Source: Syntrophomonadaceae bacterium (GTDB lineage: Bacteria; Bacillota; Syntrophomonadia; Syntrophomonadales; Syntrophomonadaceae). From it: DNA of 46,563 nt. The DNA is taken from contig JAAYNQ010000175.1 in the NCBI GenBank assembly GCA_012520725.1, positions 1 to 46,563 of the forward strand, read 5' to 3'. The notes below the pieces were generated by a model. It was not told where the DNA came from. It made no database searches and saw nothing but the letters and a program-made list of their open reading frames with translations. Below are positions 1 to 8,488 of the stretch, in pieces. The position numbers and the translations under genes are program-made. Numbering within the stretch: the stretch's first letter is position 1; every line of letters starts with the position of its first letter.

Positions 1-80
1 ATACTGCAAAACCACCCTAAAGTTAGTTTATCTTTTGTTTGCTTTAAATATCTAACTATTACTTCGATATTCACAGTGGT

Positions 81-647
81 TTATCCTGCTGTTTTACAAT
101 ATTTTTGGGGTTTTTGCAGTGGAATCAAGAACCCAATAATAGCTCTTTTCAATTTTGGCGGGTATTTTTCCACAACCCGCTTCAAAGCCGAAATATTTCC
201 TTGCTTATCCCATAACATCCTGCATACGGCTAATTCTCCCATATACATCACATTCATATCTGCATGGGGGTGTCCTGTTTGATAATGTGCGGAAATTACG
301 CCTTCCTGACATTCTGAAATCACATTTTTTACTCTTTCTTCATCACGCAGAATAAAATCAACATGGTATCCACCAATAACGAGCCAGCCTCCACCATTAA
401 CCCACTGACCCCATTCACCGGGAGGAACAACTAAATTATCCCTGTGTTCATCATCCACTAGTTTTGCTGCCTTGTTCAAGGACACCAGGTCAAGAGTCTG
501 CTTATCGTAATAGAAACCGATATCAATATCCGATTCAGGGGAATGTGTGCCCCTTGCACGGGATCCTCCAAGCACGACAGCCTGAATACCTGAAACATCT
601 GCCAATGCAGATACAACTTTATCTAATATTGTTTTAATATCATTCAT
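81..647 (-). CDS. nucleotidyltransferase-domain protein
   Basis: This 188-aa protein belongs to the small DNA polymerase-beta-like nucleotidyltransferase group. The active-site signature is visible near residues 27-43: GGSRARGTHSPESDIDIG, that is GG-S-R-x-x-G followed by the D-x-D metal-binding pair. Members of this fold transfer a nucleotide to a small molecule, RNA or protein. The substrate cannot be read from the sequence. The remaining ~140 residues form an alpha-rich C-terminal part typical of aminoglycoside-nucleotidyltransferase-like or DUF4037-like proteins. The start is supported by GAGGTGAG at 652-659. It appears monocistronic. The fold is confident; an antibiotic-resistance role is not supported. 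Confidence 0.8.
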   Translation of the reverse strand: MNDIKTILDKVVSALADVSGIQAVVLGGSRARGTHSPESDIDIGFYYDKQTLDLVSLNKAAKLVDDEHRDNLVVPPGEWGQWVNGGGWLVIGGYHVDFILRDEERVKNVISECQEGVISAHYQTGHPHADMNVMYMGELAVCRMLWDKQGNISALKRVVEKYPPKLKRAIIGFLIPLQKPQKYCKTAG

Positions 648-720
648 TTAACTCACCTCATTATATTTAAAGCGTACCCCAGTTCGTTTTAGTGCATCAA
701 AATTTACTTGTTTTACGCTA

Positions 721-808
721 ACATCCAATCTGCTCTCACACCCTTGGGTTTTTCAAAAAACATCTAATCTGCTCTGTCAGCAAGCACCGACATCTAATCC
801 GTTCTGTC
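721..808. repeat. three degenerate ~19-bp direct repeats, possible IS21-type end
   Basis: Three copies of an ACATCTAATCTGCTCTGTC-like unit lie at 721-738, 760-778 and 790-808 (two of the three are close; the first ends CTCAC instead of CTGTC). Read on the minus strand the units are GACAGAGCAGATTAGATGT-like. Multiple short, spaced terminal repeats are typical of IS21-family ends. No transposase lies beside them here, so this would be a solo remnant. The repeats are seen directly; the IS21 link is inference. Confidence 0.4.
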
Positions 809-926
809 GCACTCAAAATCACTTGCTTTGACTTGTTTCCACGAACCAATATTTTTACGATTTTTACTCATCGGATTTTTACCCCTATATCCCGAAAGTG
901 CCTTATTTACTGGGCTTTTAACACAC

Positions 927-2183
927 TCATTCTTTTACCCTCGTTATCAATACTACCGTCTCCACATGGCTCGTTCTGGGAAACATGTCCAATGGCTGTA
1001 TTTGTGAAACTGAGTATTTGTCTGCTGTTAATAGCTTAAGATCTCGGGCCAGGGTGGACGGGTTGCAGGATACATATACTATGCGTTCGGGTTCCGCCTC
1101 AATCAAGGCTTGGATCACTTCTTTTTTCAACCCCGCCCGGGGCGGGTCTAAGACTACTGCGTCAAATTCATATTTTCTATCTTTTAATACCTCTTCGCAG
1201 AGGCCGGCTATAAATTCACAATTGTCGATATGATTTAGTTCAGCATTATGGCGGGCATCTTCTACCGCCTGTTCATTAGCCTCAATGCCAATGACTTTAG
1301 CCGCCTGTGCGGCTATATTTAGAGCTATGCTCCCTACCCCGCAGTAGGCATCCAGCACCTTTTCCCTGCCCTGCAGGTTTAGATATTCCTTCACCTTAGC
1401 CAGTAGTATTTCAGTCATAATTGGATTGACTTGAAAAAAGGAAGCTGCTGAGAGGTAAAATAATTTATTGCCGGCCTTTTCCAGCATTTGGGCTGGACCA
1501 TACAGCTGTTTAAATTGCTGGTGCCGGTAGCTGTAAATAGAATCAATCCTACCTTTCAGCTTCTTGAGCAGGTTTTTATCGGGCATGCATTCGATAAATA
1601 AGACCATGGTTTTCTTATCATAGCTGGATTGTCTTAACATTAATGATGCTGACTGCTCCCCTGATAGACCCCCGGCATTATCTGCAAAAAAGCTGCTTAT
1701 AGCTTGAAGTTGCTGGGGAATAAGCAGACAATCGCGGATAGGAAGCAAATCTCGGCTGCCTGCTACATAATAACCCAGCACTTTTTTTCCGGCTGAGTTC
1801 AGGCCCATATGCCAGGTTACTTTATTACGATAGCACCAGGGTAGATCCATTCCAATTACTGGGTAAACGGGATGATCTATACCCCCTATTCTTTTCAAAT
1901 TATCAACAACTACCTGCCTTTTCAGCTCCAGTTCCCTCTGGTACTTTACATGCTGATAGGCACAGCCCCCACAGGCATAATAGTGGGGGCAACGAGGATT
2001 TTCTCTATCTAGGGAGCTTTCCAGCAATTCCTGTATCTTTCCCCGAGCGAAATGCTTTTTTTCTTGCTCTATTTCTACTTCAACCGTCTCTCCCGGCAGG
2101 GCGTAAGGGATAAATACCACTTTGCCATCCAGACGAGCAACCCCTTCTCCTTTATGATTAATACCTGTTATTAAACAATGCAA
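927..2183 (-). CDS. rlmCD: 23S rRNA (uracil-5-)-methyltransferase, RlmCD/TrmA family
   Basis: This 418-aa SAM-dependent RNA m5U methyltransferase has the full family layout. An N-terminal TRAM RNA-binding domain (about 1-55) is followed by the iron-sulfur cysteine cluster C65, C71, C74 in CPHYYACGGC. The SAM-binding motif is LDAYCGVGSIAL, then VVLDPPRAGL, and the catalytic nucleophile region is VYVSCNPSTLARDL. In Gram-positive bacteria this family (RlmCD) methylates two uracils of 23S rRNA, while close paralogues modify tRNA or other rRNA sites. Exact site specificity cannot be read from the sequence. Length and domain order are normal. The gene stands alone, with the SDR gene upstream on the same strand. 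Confidence 0.88.
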   Translation of the reverse strand: MHCLITGINHKGEGVARLDGKVVFIPYALPGETVEVEIEQEKKHFARGKIQELLESSLDRENPRCPHYYACGGCAYQHVKYQRELELKRQVVVDNLKRIGGIDHPVYPVIGMDLPWCYRNKVTWHMGLNSAGKKVLGYYVAGSRDLLPIRDCLLIPQQLQAISSFFADNAGGLSGEQSASLMLRQSSYDKKTMVLFIECMPDKNLLKKLKGRIDSIYSYRHQQFKQLYGPAQMLEKAGNKLFYLSAASFFQVNPIMTEILLAKVKEYLNLQGREKVLDAYCGVGSIALNIAAQAAKVIGIEANEQAVEDARHNAELNHIDNCEFIAGLCEEVLKDRKYEFDAVVLDPPRAGLKKEVIQALIEAEPERIVYVSCNPSTLARDLKLLTADKYSVSQIQPLDMFPRTSHVETVVLITRVKE

Positions 2184-2324
2184 GCCTTTATCCCCCTGTA
2201 TCAGATTTTCTCATCCTATAATACACCACTATAGCAAATTTTCCCTTTCCCTTATAAATGCATATGACTGAGCTCCTGGCAGTTGAATTAACCAAGCGGA
2301 AGCGGTGCCCATTCATTTTGTTGT

Positions 2325-3113
2325 CTATAATAGTCTTCTTTTTCGAAAAGCTGCGGTCATAAAACGCCATATGGCTTTTCTGTTGGTCAACCAAGCGATC
2401 TGTACATCATTTTTAGTATTGCTTAGTATTCTGGGTATAAAAAATTTGGCCACCGTTTCCGGTTTATCTGCCAATATATTAAATATTTTCTTAAACTTAT
2501 CATCCGCTATGACTTCTGACTGGTCTCCGTCCGGCGTTTTGGTAATAAAATCGGTCAACATCATTCCAGGCGATAGTCGTCCTGCTATTATACCAGTTCC
2601 ATCCAGTTCCCTGGCCAGTCCTTTCATAAAATAGCTTAATGCACACTTGCTGGTCCCATAAAGTATGGTCTTGGGCTGTATCATATTATTGGAGCCTAAA
2701 CCTTCCATGCTATATATGGCTCCCTGGCCTTGTTTTAACATACCCTCTGCTGCAATTTGAGAACCATAAATCATGCCTACCACATTGGTATTAATTACGT
2801 TTTCCGTGTAGCTTGCTCCAGTTTCCCAGGCAAACAAGTACGGTGCATTCTGTCCCGCATTATTGATCCAAATATCTACACTCCCCCACCGGGTAATAGA
2901 AGCATCCCAGAGCTGCTGCAGGCTTGCTCTTTGCTGCACGTCACTTTGAACATAGATATATTTCCCCTCCAAAGACTTCAGTTCATCATGGGCTGATTTA
3001 GGCAAGGCCTCACCCCGGCCAGATAGAGTTACATTACATCCGGCTTGCAGGAACTCCCTGGCCATAGCATAACCAATTCCCCGTGTACTGCCAGTAATCA
3101 CCACATTTTTCAT
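2325..3113 (-). CDS. short-chain dehydrogenase/reductase (SDR)
   Basis: This 262-aa classical SDR has the NAD(P)-binding TGSTRGIG motif at residues 7-14, the NNAG motif near residue 87 and the catalytic YGTSK (Tyr-x-x-x-Lys) near 150. It should catalyse NAD(P)-dependent oxidation or reduction of a hydroxyl or carbonyl group. The C-terminal ~50 residues are basic and include a WRF segment rather than a substrate-defining motif, so no substrate can be proposed. The start follows GGAG eight bases upstream. It has no obvious operon partner. Confidence 0.85.
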   Translation of the reverse strand: MKNVVITGSTRGIGYAMAREFLQAGCNVTLSGRGEALPKSAHDELKSLEGKYIYVQSDVQQRASLQQLWDASITRWGSVDIWINNAGQNAPYLFAWETGASYTENVINTNVVGMIYGSQIAAEGMLKQGQGAIYSMEGLGSNNMIQPKTILYGTSKCALSYFMKGLARELDGTGIIAGRLSPGMMLTDFITKTPDGDQSEVIADDKFKKIFNILADKPETVAKFFIPRILSNTKNDVQIAWLTNRKAIWRFMTAAFRKRRLL

Positions 3114-3490
3114 AAACAGCTCTCCTTATTCTGCATTTAGCCCATCCAGGCCCCAGCAGCTTTTACCACCTTTTATCCGAGATATCATGAGTAAAGTATG
3201 GTTCAAAGGCTCCGGTATTAATCATTAAAGTACATCCCAGGTTTTCGATCTACAGATACTGCTCTCCTTTGGCATCGAAGGTCGATCTAAATAGTATTAA
3301 CTCTTATTTTCATAAATTTGATAGAAACAGCGTCGTTAATAAATACGGTGGATTCGTATCTCTAATATATCCCAATCACAGATTATTGCCACTCCGATAT
3401 ATTTTAAGATCAAGTTTAGGTTTTAAATATGCAATATATATTTTATATTATGTAATTTATATGTTATTATTTGCAATATGGAGGTTGCTT
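3114..3490. other. intergenic region between divergent SDR and Xre genes
   Basis: This 377-bp stretch has no credible gene. Its last ~80 bases are very AT-rich, with repeated ATGCAATAT / TTGCAATATG-like words on both sides of the likely promoter of the Xre regulator, so an autoregulatory operator is possible. I see no terminator or RNA. Confidence 0.3.
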
Positions 3491-3691
3491 ATGAAAAACA
3501 TACGGATGAAAGTGGCCCGGATTGAGCGGGATATGAAACAAGAGGATTTAGCTCAGGTGGTGGGGGTTACCCGTCAAACCATAGGCTTGATTGAAGCAGG
3601 CAAATATAACCCTTCATTAAAACTTTGCATTGCCATATGCAAAGCACTGGGTAAAACCTTAGATGAATTATTTTGGGAGGAGACACCATGA
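3491..3691 (+). CDS. small Xre-family helix-turn-helix regulator
   Basis: This 66-aa protein is a bare Cro/C1-type HTH. The recognition region is [20 protein letters not shown], followed by the [24 protein letters not shown] consensus seen in YozG/YvaO-like regulators. A longer frame opens upstream at 3269, but GGAGG at 3480-3484 and the domain boundary favour the ATG at 3491. The stop overlaps the start of the next gene (ATGA), so the pair is translationally coupled. Such HTH plus membrane-protein pairs are common in Firmicutes, and the HTH usually controls the pair. Confidence 0.88.
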   Translation: MKNIRMKVARIERDMKQEDLAQVVGVTRQTIGLIEAGKYNPSLKLCIAICKALGKTLDELFWEETP

Positions 3692-4167
3692 AAGACTTAA
3701 TTCAAGATGAGCGCACGGTAGCCCAAAAACGCAAAATCGGCAGTGAAACCTGCAGTCTTCTACTATTAGCTTTATTGATTGCTATATTGGTACAACAGTT
3801 TGTATTAAATCTGCCTTTTGCTAACTATGCAGCTGAATTCATCTGCTTTTTTGGAGCCTGCTTTTATCTTTTAATCCGAAATATAACAGCAGGCAACGAC
3901 TTGTACAGCCGGAAAAACACCGGATATAAATGGGTTATAATCAATAGCCTGCTTTGTGGTTTCACCATCTGCGTAGTCACAGGAATTGCTAATTATACCC
4001 GCTATGGAGATAATACCACTTCAAGTATCTGGCTCATCACTTTGCTAATTACCTTCTTATGCGGAACTGCTGCCTCGTTCTTAGGGTTCTCCCTTATCCA
4101 TTACCTTAATAAGAAAAAGCAGCAAAAAATAGCAGATGAATTGGATGAGGAAGAAGATATACTATAA
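3688..4167 (+). CDS. four-helix membrane protein coupled to Xre regulator
   Basis: This 159-aa protein has four hydrophobic segments (about residues 20-40, 45-65, 90-110 and 122-145) and a charged tail ending [18 protein letters not shown]. It resembles the uncharacterised DUF6773-type membrane proteins encoded with small Xre regulators. The ATG at 3688 overlaps the stop of the regulator and has GGGAGGAG just upstream; a TTG in the same frame at 3673 is less likely. The function is unknown; the partnership with the HTH gene is the main clue. Confidence 0.75.
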   Translation: MKDLIQDERTVAQKRKIGSETCSLLLLALLIAILVQQFVLNLPFANYAAEFICFFGACFYLLIRNITAGNDLYSRKNTGYKWVIINSLLCGFTICVVTGIANYTRYGDNTTSSIWLITLLITFLCGTAASFLGFSLIHYLNKKKQQKIADELDEEEDIL

Positions 4168-4502
4168 AGTCACACCGAAACTGTTGGGGTATAAAACATT
4201 TTCATAATGAGCAAGAGTAAATACAATCTTTAAGAAAGCTCCCCCATCCGATATATTTTGGCTTAAAAAAGTCGAGTATTCCCTAGAAAGCTCTGCTAGT
4301 ATTTATGTTGTAGTTAAGAATTTCGAATGATAAATATGTAGTTATTATGAACGCAGAGAAATATCTTTTCAGATTCCTCTACCGGGACTACAATGTGTTG
4401 CTTAACCGCAGTATTGAGCTAGTTCCCTTTGCCTCAGGATGAAATTATAAATACTTGACGAATAATAAGAATAACATAAGCAAAATCCTCAGGAGGGATT
4501 GC
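4168..4502. other. intergenic region upstream of AraC-type regulator
   Basis: This 335-bp stretch is mostly AT-rich. The only frame of note is a 31-codon one at 4347-4442 without a convincing ribosome-binding site or a recognisable product. The AGGAGGG at 4491-4497 belongs to the next gene. Confidence 0.3.
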
Positions 4503-5366
4503 ATGTTAAAAGAATTAAATCAGGTGATTGACTATATTGAAGAGCATTTAAGGGATGAGCTTTCTCTGGAGAGGATATCTGAATATGCCGGGGTTTCTGA
4601 CTATCACTTCAGGAAGGTATTTTTTTATCTTTCCGGCTTGACTCTTAGTGAATATATCAAAAACAGAAAAATGTCAGAAGCGAATCAGGATTTACTAAAT
4701 GGGGAAAAAGTAACGGATGTTGCTTATAAATATGGTTATCAGTCAATCGACGGCTTTGCCCGGGCCTTTAAAAAATGGAGCGGGTTTTTGCCTTCAGAGG
4801 TGATGAAAAAAGGCCTCAGCAAATCGTTTCCCAAACTGTCATTCATAATAAGTGTTAAAGGAGGAGTTGCTATGGAATTTAGAATCGAAGAAAAAGCGGC
4901 CTTCAATCTGGTGGGGGTAAGCAAACGGGTGCCTATGCAATTTGAAGGAATTAATATGGAAATTGTCAAGCTGGCGGAGAGTATAAGCGAGGAACAAAAA
5001 GAAGAAATGCATGCACTGCAAAACATGGAGCCATATGAAGTGGTCAATGCTTCTTATGATGCTGACTTCAATTTTATGAAAGAAGAAGGGTATTTAACTC
5101 ATATGATCGGTATTTTAACCACTGAAGATCAAGTAAGTGAGGGATTGGAAAAAGTACCGGTAGAAGCAGGCACTTGGGCGGTGTTTCCCAATGAAGGACC
5201 ATTTCCATCCACCCTGCAGCAGACCATGGCCCGGGTATATTCCGAGTGGCTTCCTTCTTCGATTTACGAGGTCATCAATGCGCCCTCTTTTTCTTTTACT
5301 AAGATGGAGCAAGAGCGAAAAGATTATGCTTATAGTGAAATTTGGATCCCGGTTCGGAAGAAATAA
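4503..5366 (+). CDS. AraC-family regulator with GyrI-like effector domain
   Basis: This 287-aa protein has an N-terminal AraC DNA-binding domain of two HTH units (about 1-105; ISEYAGVSDYHFRKVF, then VTDVAYKYGYQSIDGFARAFKKWSG). A C-terminal GyrI-like/effector-binding domain follows from about residue 120 (EFRIEEKAAFNLVGVSKRVP to YSEIWIPVRK). This architecture is the Rob/YdeE type. The C-terminal domain usually binds small hydrophobic or cationic compounds and is linked to multidrug or stress responses. AGGAGGG at 4491-4497 fixes the ATG at 4503 rather than an upstream TTG at 4455. The target genes are not evident nearby. Confidence 0.88.
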   Translation: MLKELNQVIDYIEEHLRDELSLERISEYAGVSDYHFRKVFFYLSGLTLSEYIKNRKMSEANQDLLNGEKVTDVAYKYGYQSIDGFARAFKKWSGFLPSEVMKKGLSKSFPKLSFIISVKGGVAMEFRIEEKAAFNLVGVSKRVPMQFEGINMEIVKLAESISEEQKEEMHALQNMEPYEVVNASYDADFNFMKEEGYLTHMIGILTTEDQVSEGLEKVPVEAGTWAVFPNEGPFPSTLQQTMARVYSEWLPSSIYEVINAPSFSFTKMEQERKDYAYSEIWIPVRKK

Positions 5367-5405
5367 TGTTGCACAATCTGACGCTCTTTTTGCTTGCTCT
5401 GGCTT

Positions 5406-6053
5406 CTATCCCATTCTATTACCGCACTCCGGACAAAACTTATTGCCGGGGCTGACCTTGCTGCCACAGGATGGGCAATGGTCCTTGGCTTTCAGCTGGG
5501 TTCCACATTCGGGGCAGAATTTTGCATTGCTGGCCAGGGGGGCTTCACAATTAGGGCAGGAAGCCTGAATTCCTTCCCTCCACACTTCGGTCCCCAATTT
5601 TTTGTCTTCTTCAGCCATGGCCGCATGAGCCCAAACTTCTTCAACCGACTTACTAGCCTGGGCGGCGGCCATCTCTACCCCCAGATCAGGGGCGCATTCC
5701 TTGCAAAGACCTTTATTCTTGTTCCAGCATCCTTTCCTGCATACCCAGGACTGGCAACGAGGACACTGTATAAAGTCCGAGCGCAATTCCTGGCAGGCTT
5801 CTTCAAAAGCCTGGTCATGTGCTTTTTCCCAGGTAGCTGAGCGTACTCTTTCCCCCATATCAGCAGCGGTGTTCATAATTCCACCGAAAATACTCCCGGC
5901 CGCACCCAATAAACCTGTAACCCGACCGGTTACCGAAGGTTTAAAGCGAGTACGAAACCCACTTCCGCAACGGTCACAAAAAAACTCAAACTGAAATCCC
6001 TGGTTGGTGCTTAAGTCGCTATAATTTTTTATAAATTCAATCTTATCGGCCAC
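5406..6053 (-). CDS. zinc-ribbon protein with several CxxC pairs
   Basis: This 215-aa protein starts with GTG behind GGAGG. It carries cysteine pairs typical of zinc ribbons: FFCDRCGSGF near residue 25, CPRCQSWVCRKGCW and CKEC near 97-119, then a C-terminal double zinc-ribbon (CPNCEAPL...CPECGTQL and CPSCGSKV...CPECGNRM). Between them is a Gly/Ala-rich stretch (VTGLLGAAGSIFGGIMNTAAD) that could pack against a membrane or another subunit. No catalytic domain is visible. It is probably a scaffold or nucleic-acid/protein-binding protein of unknown role. It is convergent with the AraC gene. Confidence 0.72.
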   Translation of the reverse strand: MADKIEFIKNYSDLSTNQGFQFEFFCDRCGSGFRTRFKPSVTGRVTGLLGAAGSIFGGIMNTAADMGERVRSATWEKAHDQAFEEACQELRSDFIQCPRCQSWVCRKGCWNKNKGLCKECAPDLGVEMAAAQASKSVEEVWAHAAMAEEDKKLGTEVWREGIQASCPNCEAPLASNAKFCPECGTQLKAKDHCPSCGSKVSPGNKFCPECGNRMG

Positions 6054-6108
6054 CCGGTATACCTCCTTGACTGCAAGCTGTAAATTAATTTTAGCAAAAC
6101 AAGGTGTT

Positions 6109-6264
6109 TCAGACTATAGCTAATCTGAAATCTACTGCTTTACACCCACCTGTTTTATAGCACTTCTCAATTATAGCCTGGTTTCCATACCCATAGATAT
6201 TGGGCAGGTCTTCCGAATAGTCCACGGTGAAATCGATATTCTCCCGTACGGCCTGCGGCGTCAT
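6109..6264 (-). pseudogene. unidentified coding remnant
   Basis: A minus-strand frame with protein-like composition (containing ENIDFTVDYSEDLPNIYGYG) runs to a stop at 6109-6111. It has no ribosome-binding site and no family I recognise. It lies in the gap between two divergent genes and looks like the 3' end of a lost gene. This is weak evidence. Confidence 0.3.
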
Positions 6265-6281
6265 TTCTTGACTAGTAGGCC

Positions 6282-6299
6282 ACCATAATATGGTATAAT
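6282..6299 (+). promoter_or_regulatory. extended -10 promoter with overlapping palindrome (hrb-fprA)
   Basis: TGGTATAAT (extended -10; TATAAT at 6294-6299) lies ~100 bp before hrb. A TTGACT at 6268-6273 is 20 bp away, too far for a standard -35. A perfect ACCATA-A-TATGGT palindrome at 6282-6294 abuts the -10 and could be an operator for a redox- or NO-responsive repressor. That role is inference. Confidence 0.4.
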
Positions 6300-6395
6300 A
6301 CTCATAATAAGCTGCGGTTTTAATACCAAAGTGTCGATATCCTCATTTTTATTTAGCAGATGGGCAAAAATACATAACAGAAAGGATGTAATACT

Positions 6396-7100
6396 ATGGA
6401 CCCTAATATTTTTCGCAAACTCACTTACGGCCTGTTTATTATCAGTTCTACCATGGATGGCAGGCTCAACGGGCAGGTAGCCAATACAGCTTTTCAGATT
6501 ACTGCCGATCCCGCCATGGTAGCCATCGGCATCAACAAGAACAATCTCACCCATCAGTTCATAAAGAGCAGCGGTGTGTTCACAATCTCCATCCTGCCCC
6601 AATCGGTGCCTTTGGATCTGATCGGGCATTTCGGATTTAAGTCCGGGCGTGACATGGATAAATTTGCCACCGTTCCGTTCCAATTGGGGGAGACGGGAGC
6701 GCCTTATCTGCTGGAAAACAGCATCGGCTATCTGGAGGCGCAGGTAGTTGACAAGATGGATGCCGAAACCCATACGGTGTTTCTGGGCAAAGTGATCAAT
6801 TCGGCGGTGTTCAGCGAGGAGGAGCCCATAACCTACGCCTATTATCACCTTCTCAAGCGAGGCGGAGCCAAAGCTGCAGGACCTGCGCAACAGCCGGTTG
6901 CAGAGAAAAAGGCAGATGCCCCTGTAGCCGACCCAGGTACACAGAAGTATCAATGCTCAGTGTGCGGATACGTTTATGATCCGGCGCTGGGAGACCCTGA
7001 TTCCGGCATTGCCCCCGGCACCGCTTTTAAAGACCTCCCTGATGATTGGGTGTGCCCAGTCTGCGGGGTGAGCAAAGACGAATTTGAGCCGGCGGTTTAA
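6396..7100 (+). CDS. hrb: high-molecular-weight rubredoxin (flavin reductase-rubredoxin fusion)
   Basis: This 234-aa fusion has an N-terminal flavin-reductase-like FMN-binding domain (about 1-155; [20 protein letters not shown]) and, after an Ala/Pro-rich linker (about 158-180), a C-terminal rubredoxin. The rubredoxin iron ligands are C187, C190, C220 and C223 (CSVCGY and CPVCGV). The layout matches Hrb of acetogens such as Moorella, where it takes electrons from NAD(P)H and passes them to the flavodiiron protein FprA. The next gene, 58 bp downstream, is fprA, so the two form an oxygen- and/or NO-scavenging pathway for an anaerobe. Function is confident from architecture and context. Confidence 0.92.
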   Translation: MDPNIFRKLTYGLFIISSTMDGRLNGQVANTAFQITADPAMVAIGINKNNLTHQFIKSSGVFTISILPQSVPLDLIGHFGFKSGRDMDKFATVPFQLGETGAPYLLENSIGYLEAQVVDKMDAETHTVFLGKVINSAVFSEEEPITYAYYHLLKRGGAKAAGPAQQPVAEKKADAPVADPGTQKYQCSVCGYVYDPALGDPDSGIAPGTAFKDLPDDWVCPVCGVSKDEFEPAV

Positions 7101-7158
7101 ACTACCGGCTAGCGGCAGCATTGATTTCAGGCCAAATACTATTATTGGAGTTGATTAA

Positions 7159-8346
7159 ATGAAAAAGCATATAAAAAGCAATGTGTTCTGGGTTGGTAAA
7201 GTAGACTGGGAACTGGAAACTTTTCATGGCGAAGAATTGACCACTCACCATGGCTCCACCTACAATTCCTATTTAATCCAGGAAGAGAAAACCGTTCTCA
7301 TCGATACGGTCTGGAAACCATTCGCCAGCGAGTTTGTCAATAATTTAGCCAGTGAGATCGACCTGAAACAAATCGATTACATCGTCGCCAATCATGGTGA
7401 GATAGACCACAGTGGAGCCCTTCCGGAGCTGATGAGGCTAATACCGGATACCCCCATTTACTGCACTGCCAATGCGGTCAAATCGCTAAAGGGGATGTAT
7501 CATGAGGATTGGAACTTCAATGTGGTCAAGACCGGTGATAAGCTGGATATCGGCAATGGCAAGGAATTAGTCTTCGTTGAAATGCCCATGCTGCACTGGC
7601 CGGACAGCATGGCTGCTTACCTGACCGGTGACAACATTCTTTTCAGCAATGATGCATTTGGGCAACACTACGCCACTGAAATGCTTTACAACGACCTGGT
7701 GGATCAATGTGATCTTTTTCAGGAAGCCATGAAATATTACGCCAATATCTTGACCCCCTTCAGTGCAGTATTGAAGAGAAAGCTGCAGGAGATTGCCAGT
7801 CTGGGACTGCCTATCGAAATTATTGCCACCAGCCATGGTGTCATATGGAGAGACAATCCCCTGCAGATAGTTGAGAAGTATGCCGAGTGGGCCGACAATT
7901 ACCAGGAAAACCAGATAACAATTGTGTACGATACCATGTGGAATGGCACCAGGACACTGGCTGAAAACATTGCCCGGGGGATTCAGCTAGCCGACCCGGA
8001 GGTCACGGTAAAGGTCTTCAACCTGCCAAAAAGTGACCAGAATGATGTAATTACCGAGGTGTTTAAGTCAAAAACGGTAGTGGTAGGCTCTCCGACTATT
8101 AACAATGGTATTCTGCACACTGTGGCCGGTTTTGCACATCTGATGAAGGAAATGAAGTTCAAAAACAAGAAAGCCGCTGCATTTGGCTGCTATGGTTGGA
8201 GCGGAGAGTCGGTCAAGATCCTCAATCAACTCCTGCAGGATGCAGGCTTTGAGCTTATTGATGAAGGTTACCGGACCCAGTGGAATCCTGATCAGGACAA
8301 ACAGCAAGAGGCGGTCGAATTCGGGAAGAAAATCGCCCAGGGTTAA
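7159..8346 (+). CDS. fprA: flavodiiron protein (A-type flavoprotein)
   Basis: This 395-aa enzyme reduces O2 to water and/or NO to N2O. The N-terminal metallo-beta-lactamase-like domain carries the diiron ligands H79-x-E81-x-D83-H84 (NHGEIDH), H146, D165 and H226. The C-terminal flavodoxin domain starts near 253 (ITIVYDTMWNGTRTLAENIA) and binds FMN. No ligand is missing. There is no fused rubredoxin or flavin reductase domain, since those functions are supplied by the upstream hrb product. GGAGTTGAT precedes the ATG, and a strong hairpin terminates the operon at 8374-8416. Confidence 0.93.
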   Translation: MKKHIKSNVFWVGKVDWELETFHGEELTTHHGSTYNSYLIQEEKTVLIDTVWKPFASEFVNNLASEIDLKQIDYIVANHGEIDHSGALPELMRLIPDTPIYCTANAVKSLKGMYHEDWNFNVVKTGDKLDIGNGKELVFVEMPMLHWPDSMAAYLTGDNILFSNDAFGQHYATEMLYNDLVDQCDLFQEAMKYYANILTPFSAVLKRKLQEIASLGLPIEIIATSHGVIWRDNPLQIVEKYAEWADNYQENQITIVYDTMWNGTRTLAENIARGIQLADPEVTVKVFNLPKSDQNDVITEVFKSKTVVVGSPTINNGILHTVAGFAHLMKEMKFKNKKAAAFGCYGWSGESVKILNQLLQDAGFELIDEGYRTQWNPDQDKQQEAVEFGKKIAQG

Positions 8347-8373
8347 CCATCAGGGAGTTCTATTAAAAGCCAG

Positions 8374-8416
8374 CAAGGCACTCTACGAAATTACAAGGTA
8401 GGGTGCCTTGTTATAT
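8374..8416 (+). terminator. rho-independent terminator of hrb-fprA
   Basis: CAAGGCACTCTAC (8374-8386) pairs with GTAGGGTGCCTTG (8398-8410) over 13 bp, with one G-T pair, and is followed by TTATATTT. It separates the redox operon from the germination operon. Confidence 0.75.
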
Positions 8417-8430
8417 TTCTCCTTAAATAA

Positions 8431-8459
8431 GCATACGCCTGGATAAATTGGGCACAATA
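8431..8459 (+). promoter_or_regulatory. putative sigma-G/sigma-F type promoter of germination operon
   Basis: GCATA at 8431-8435, a 17-bp spacer, and CACAATA at 8453-8459 approximate the forespore consensus GHATR-N17/18-CATNNTA. The position ~30 bp before the first ger gene fits a forespore-expressed operon. Confidence 0.42.
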
Positions 8460-8488
8460 TAGAAGAAATTGGCCATGGAGGGTAAAAC

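Noticed and set aside
2188-2394. 68-codon minus-strand frame between rlmCD and the SDR gene
   Set aside because: It overlaps the SDR 3' end in another frame, and no ribosome-binding site or similarity is seen.
4347-4442. 31-codon frame upstream of the AraC regulator
   Set aside because: No ribosome-binding site and no similarity that I can name.
6261-6953. 230-codon minus-strand frame opposite hrb
   Set aside because: It is the antisense shadow of the well-supported hrb gene and has no recognisable domain of its own.
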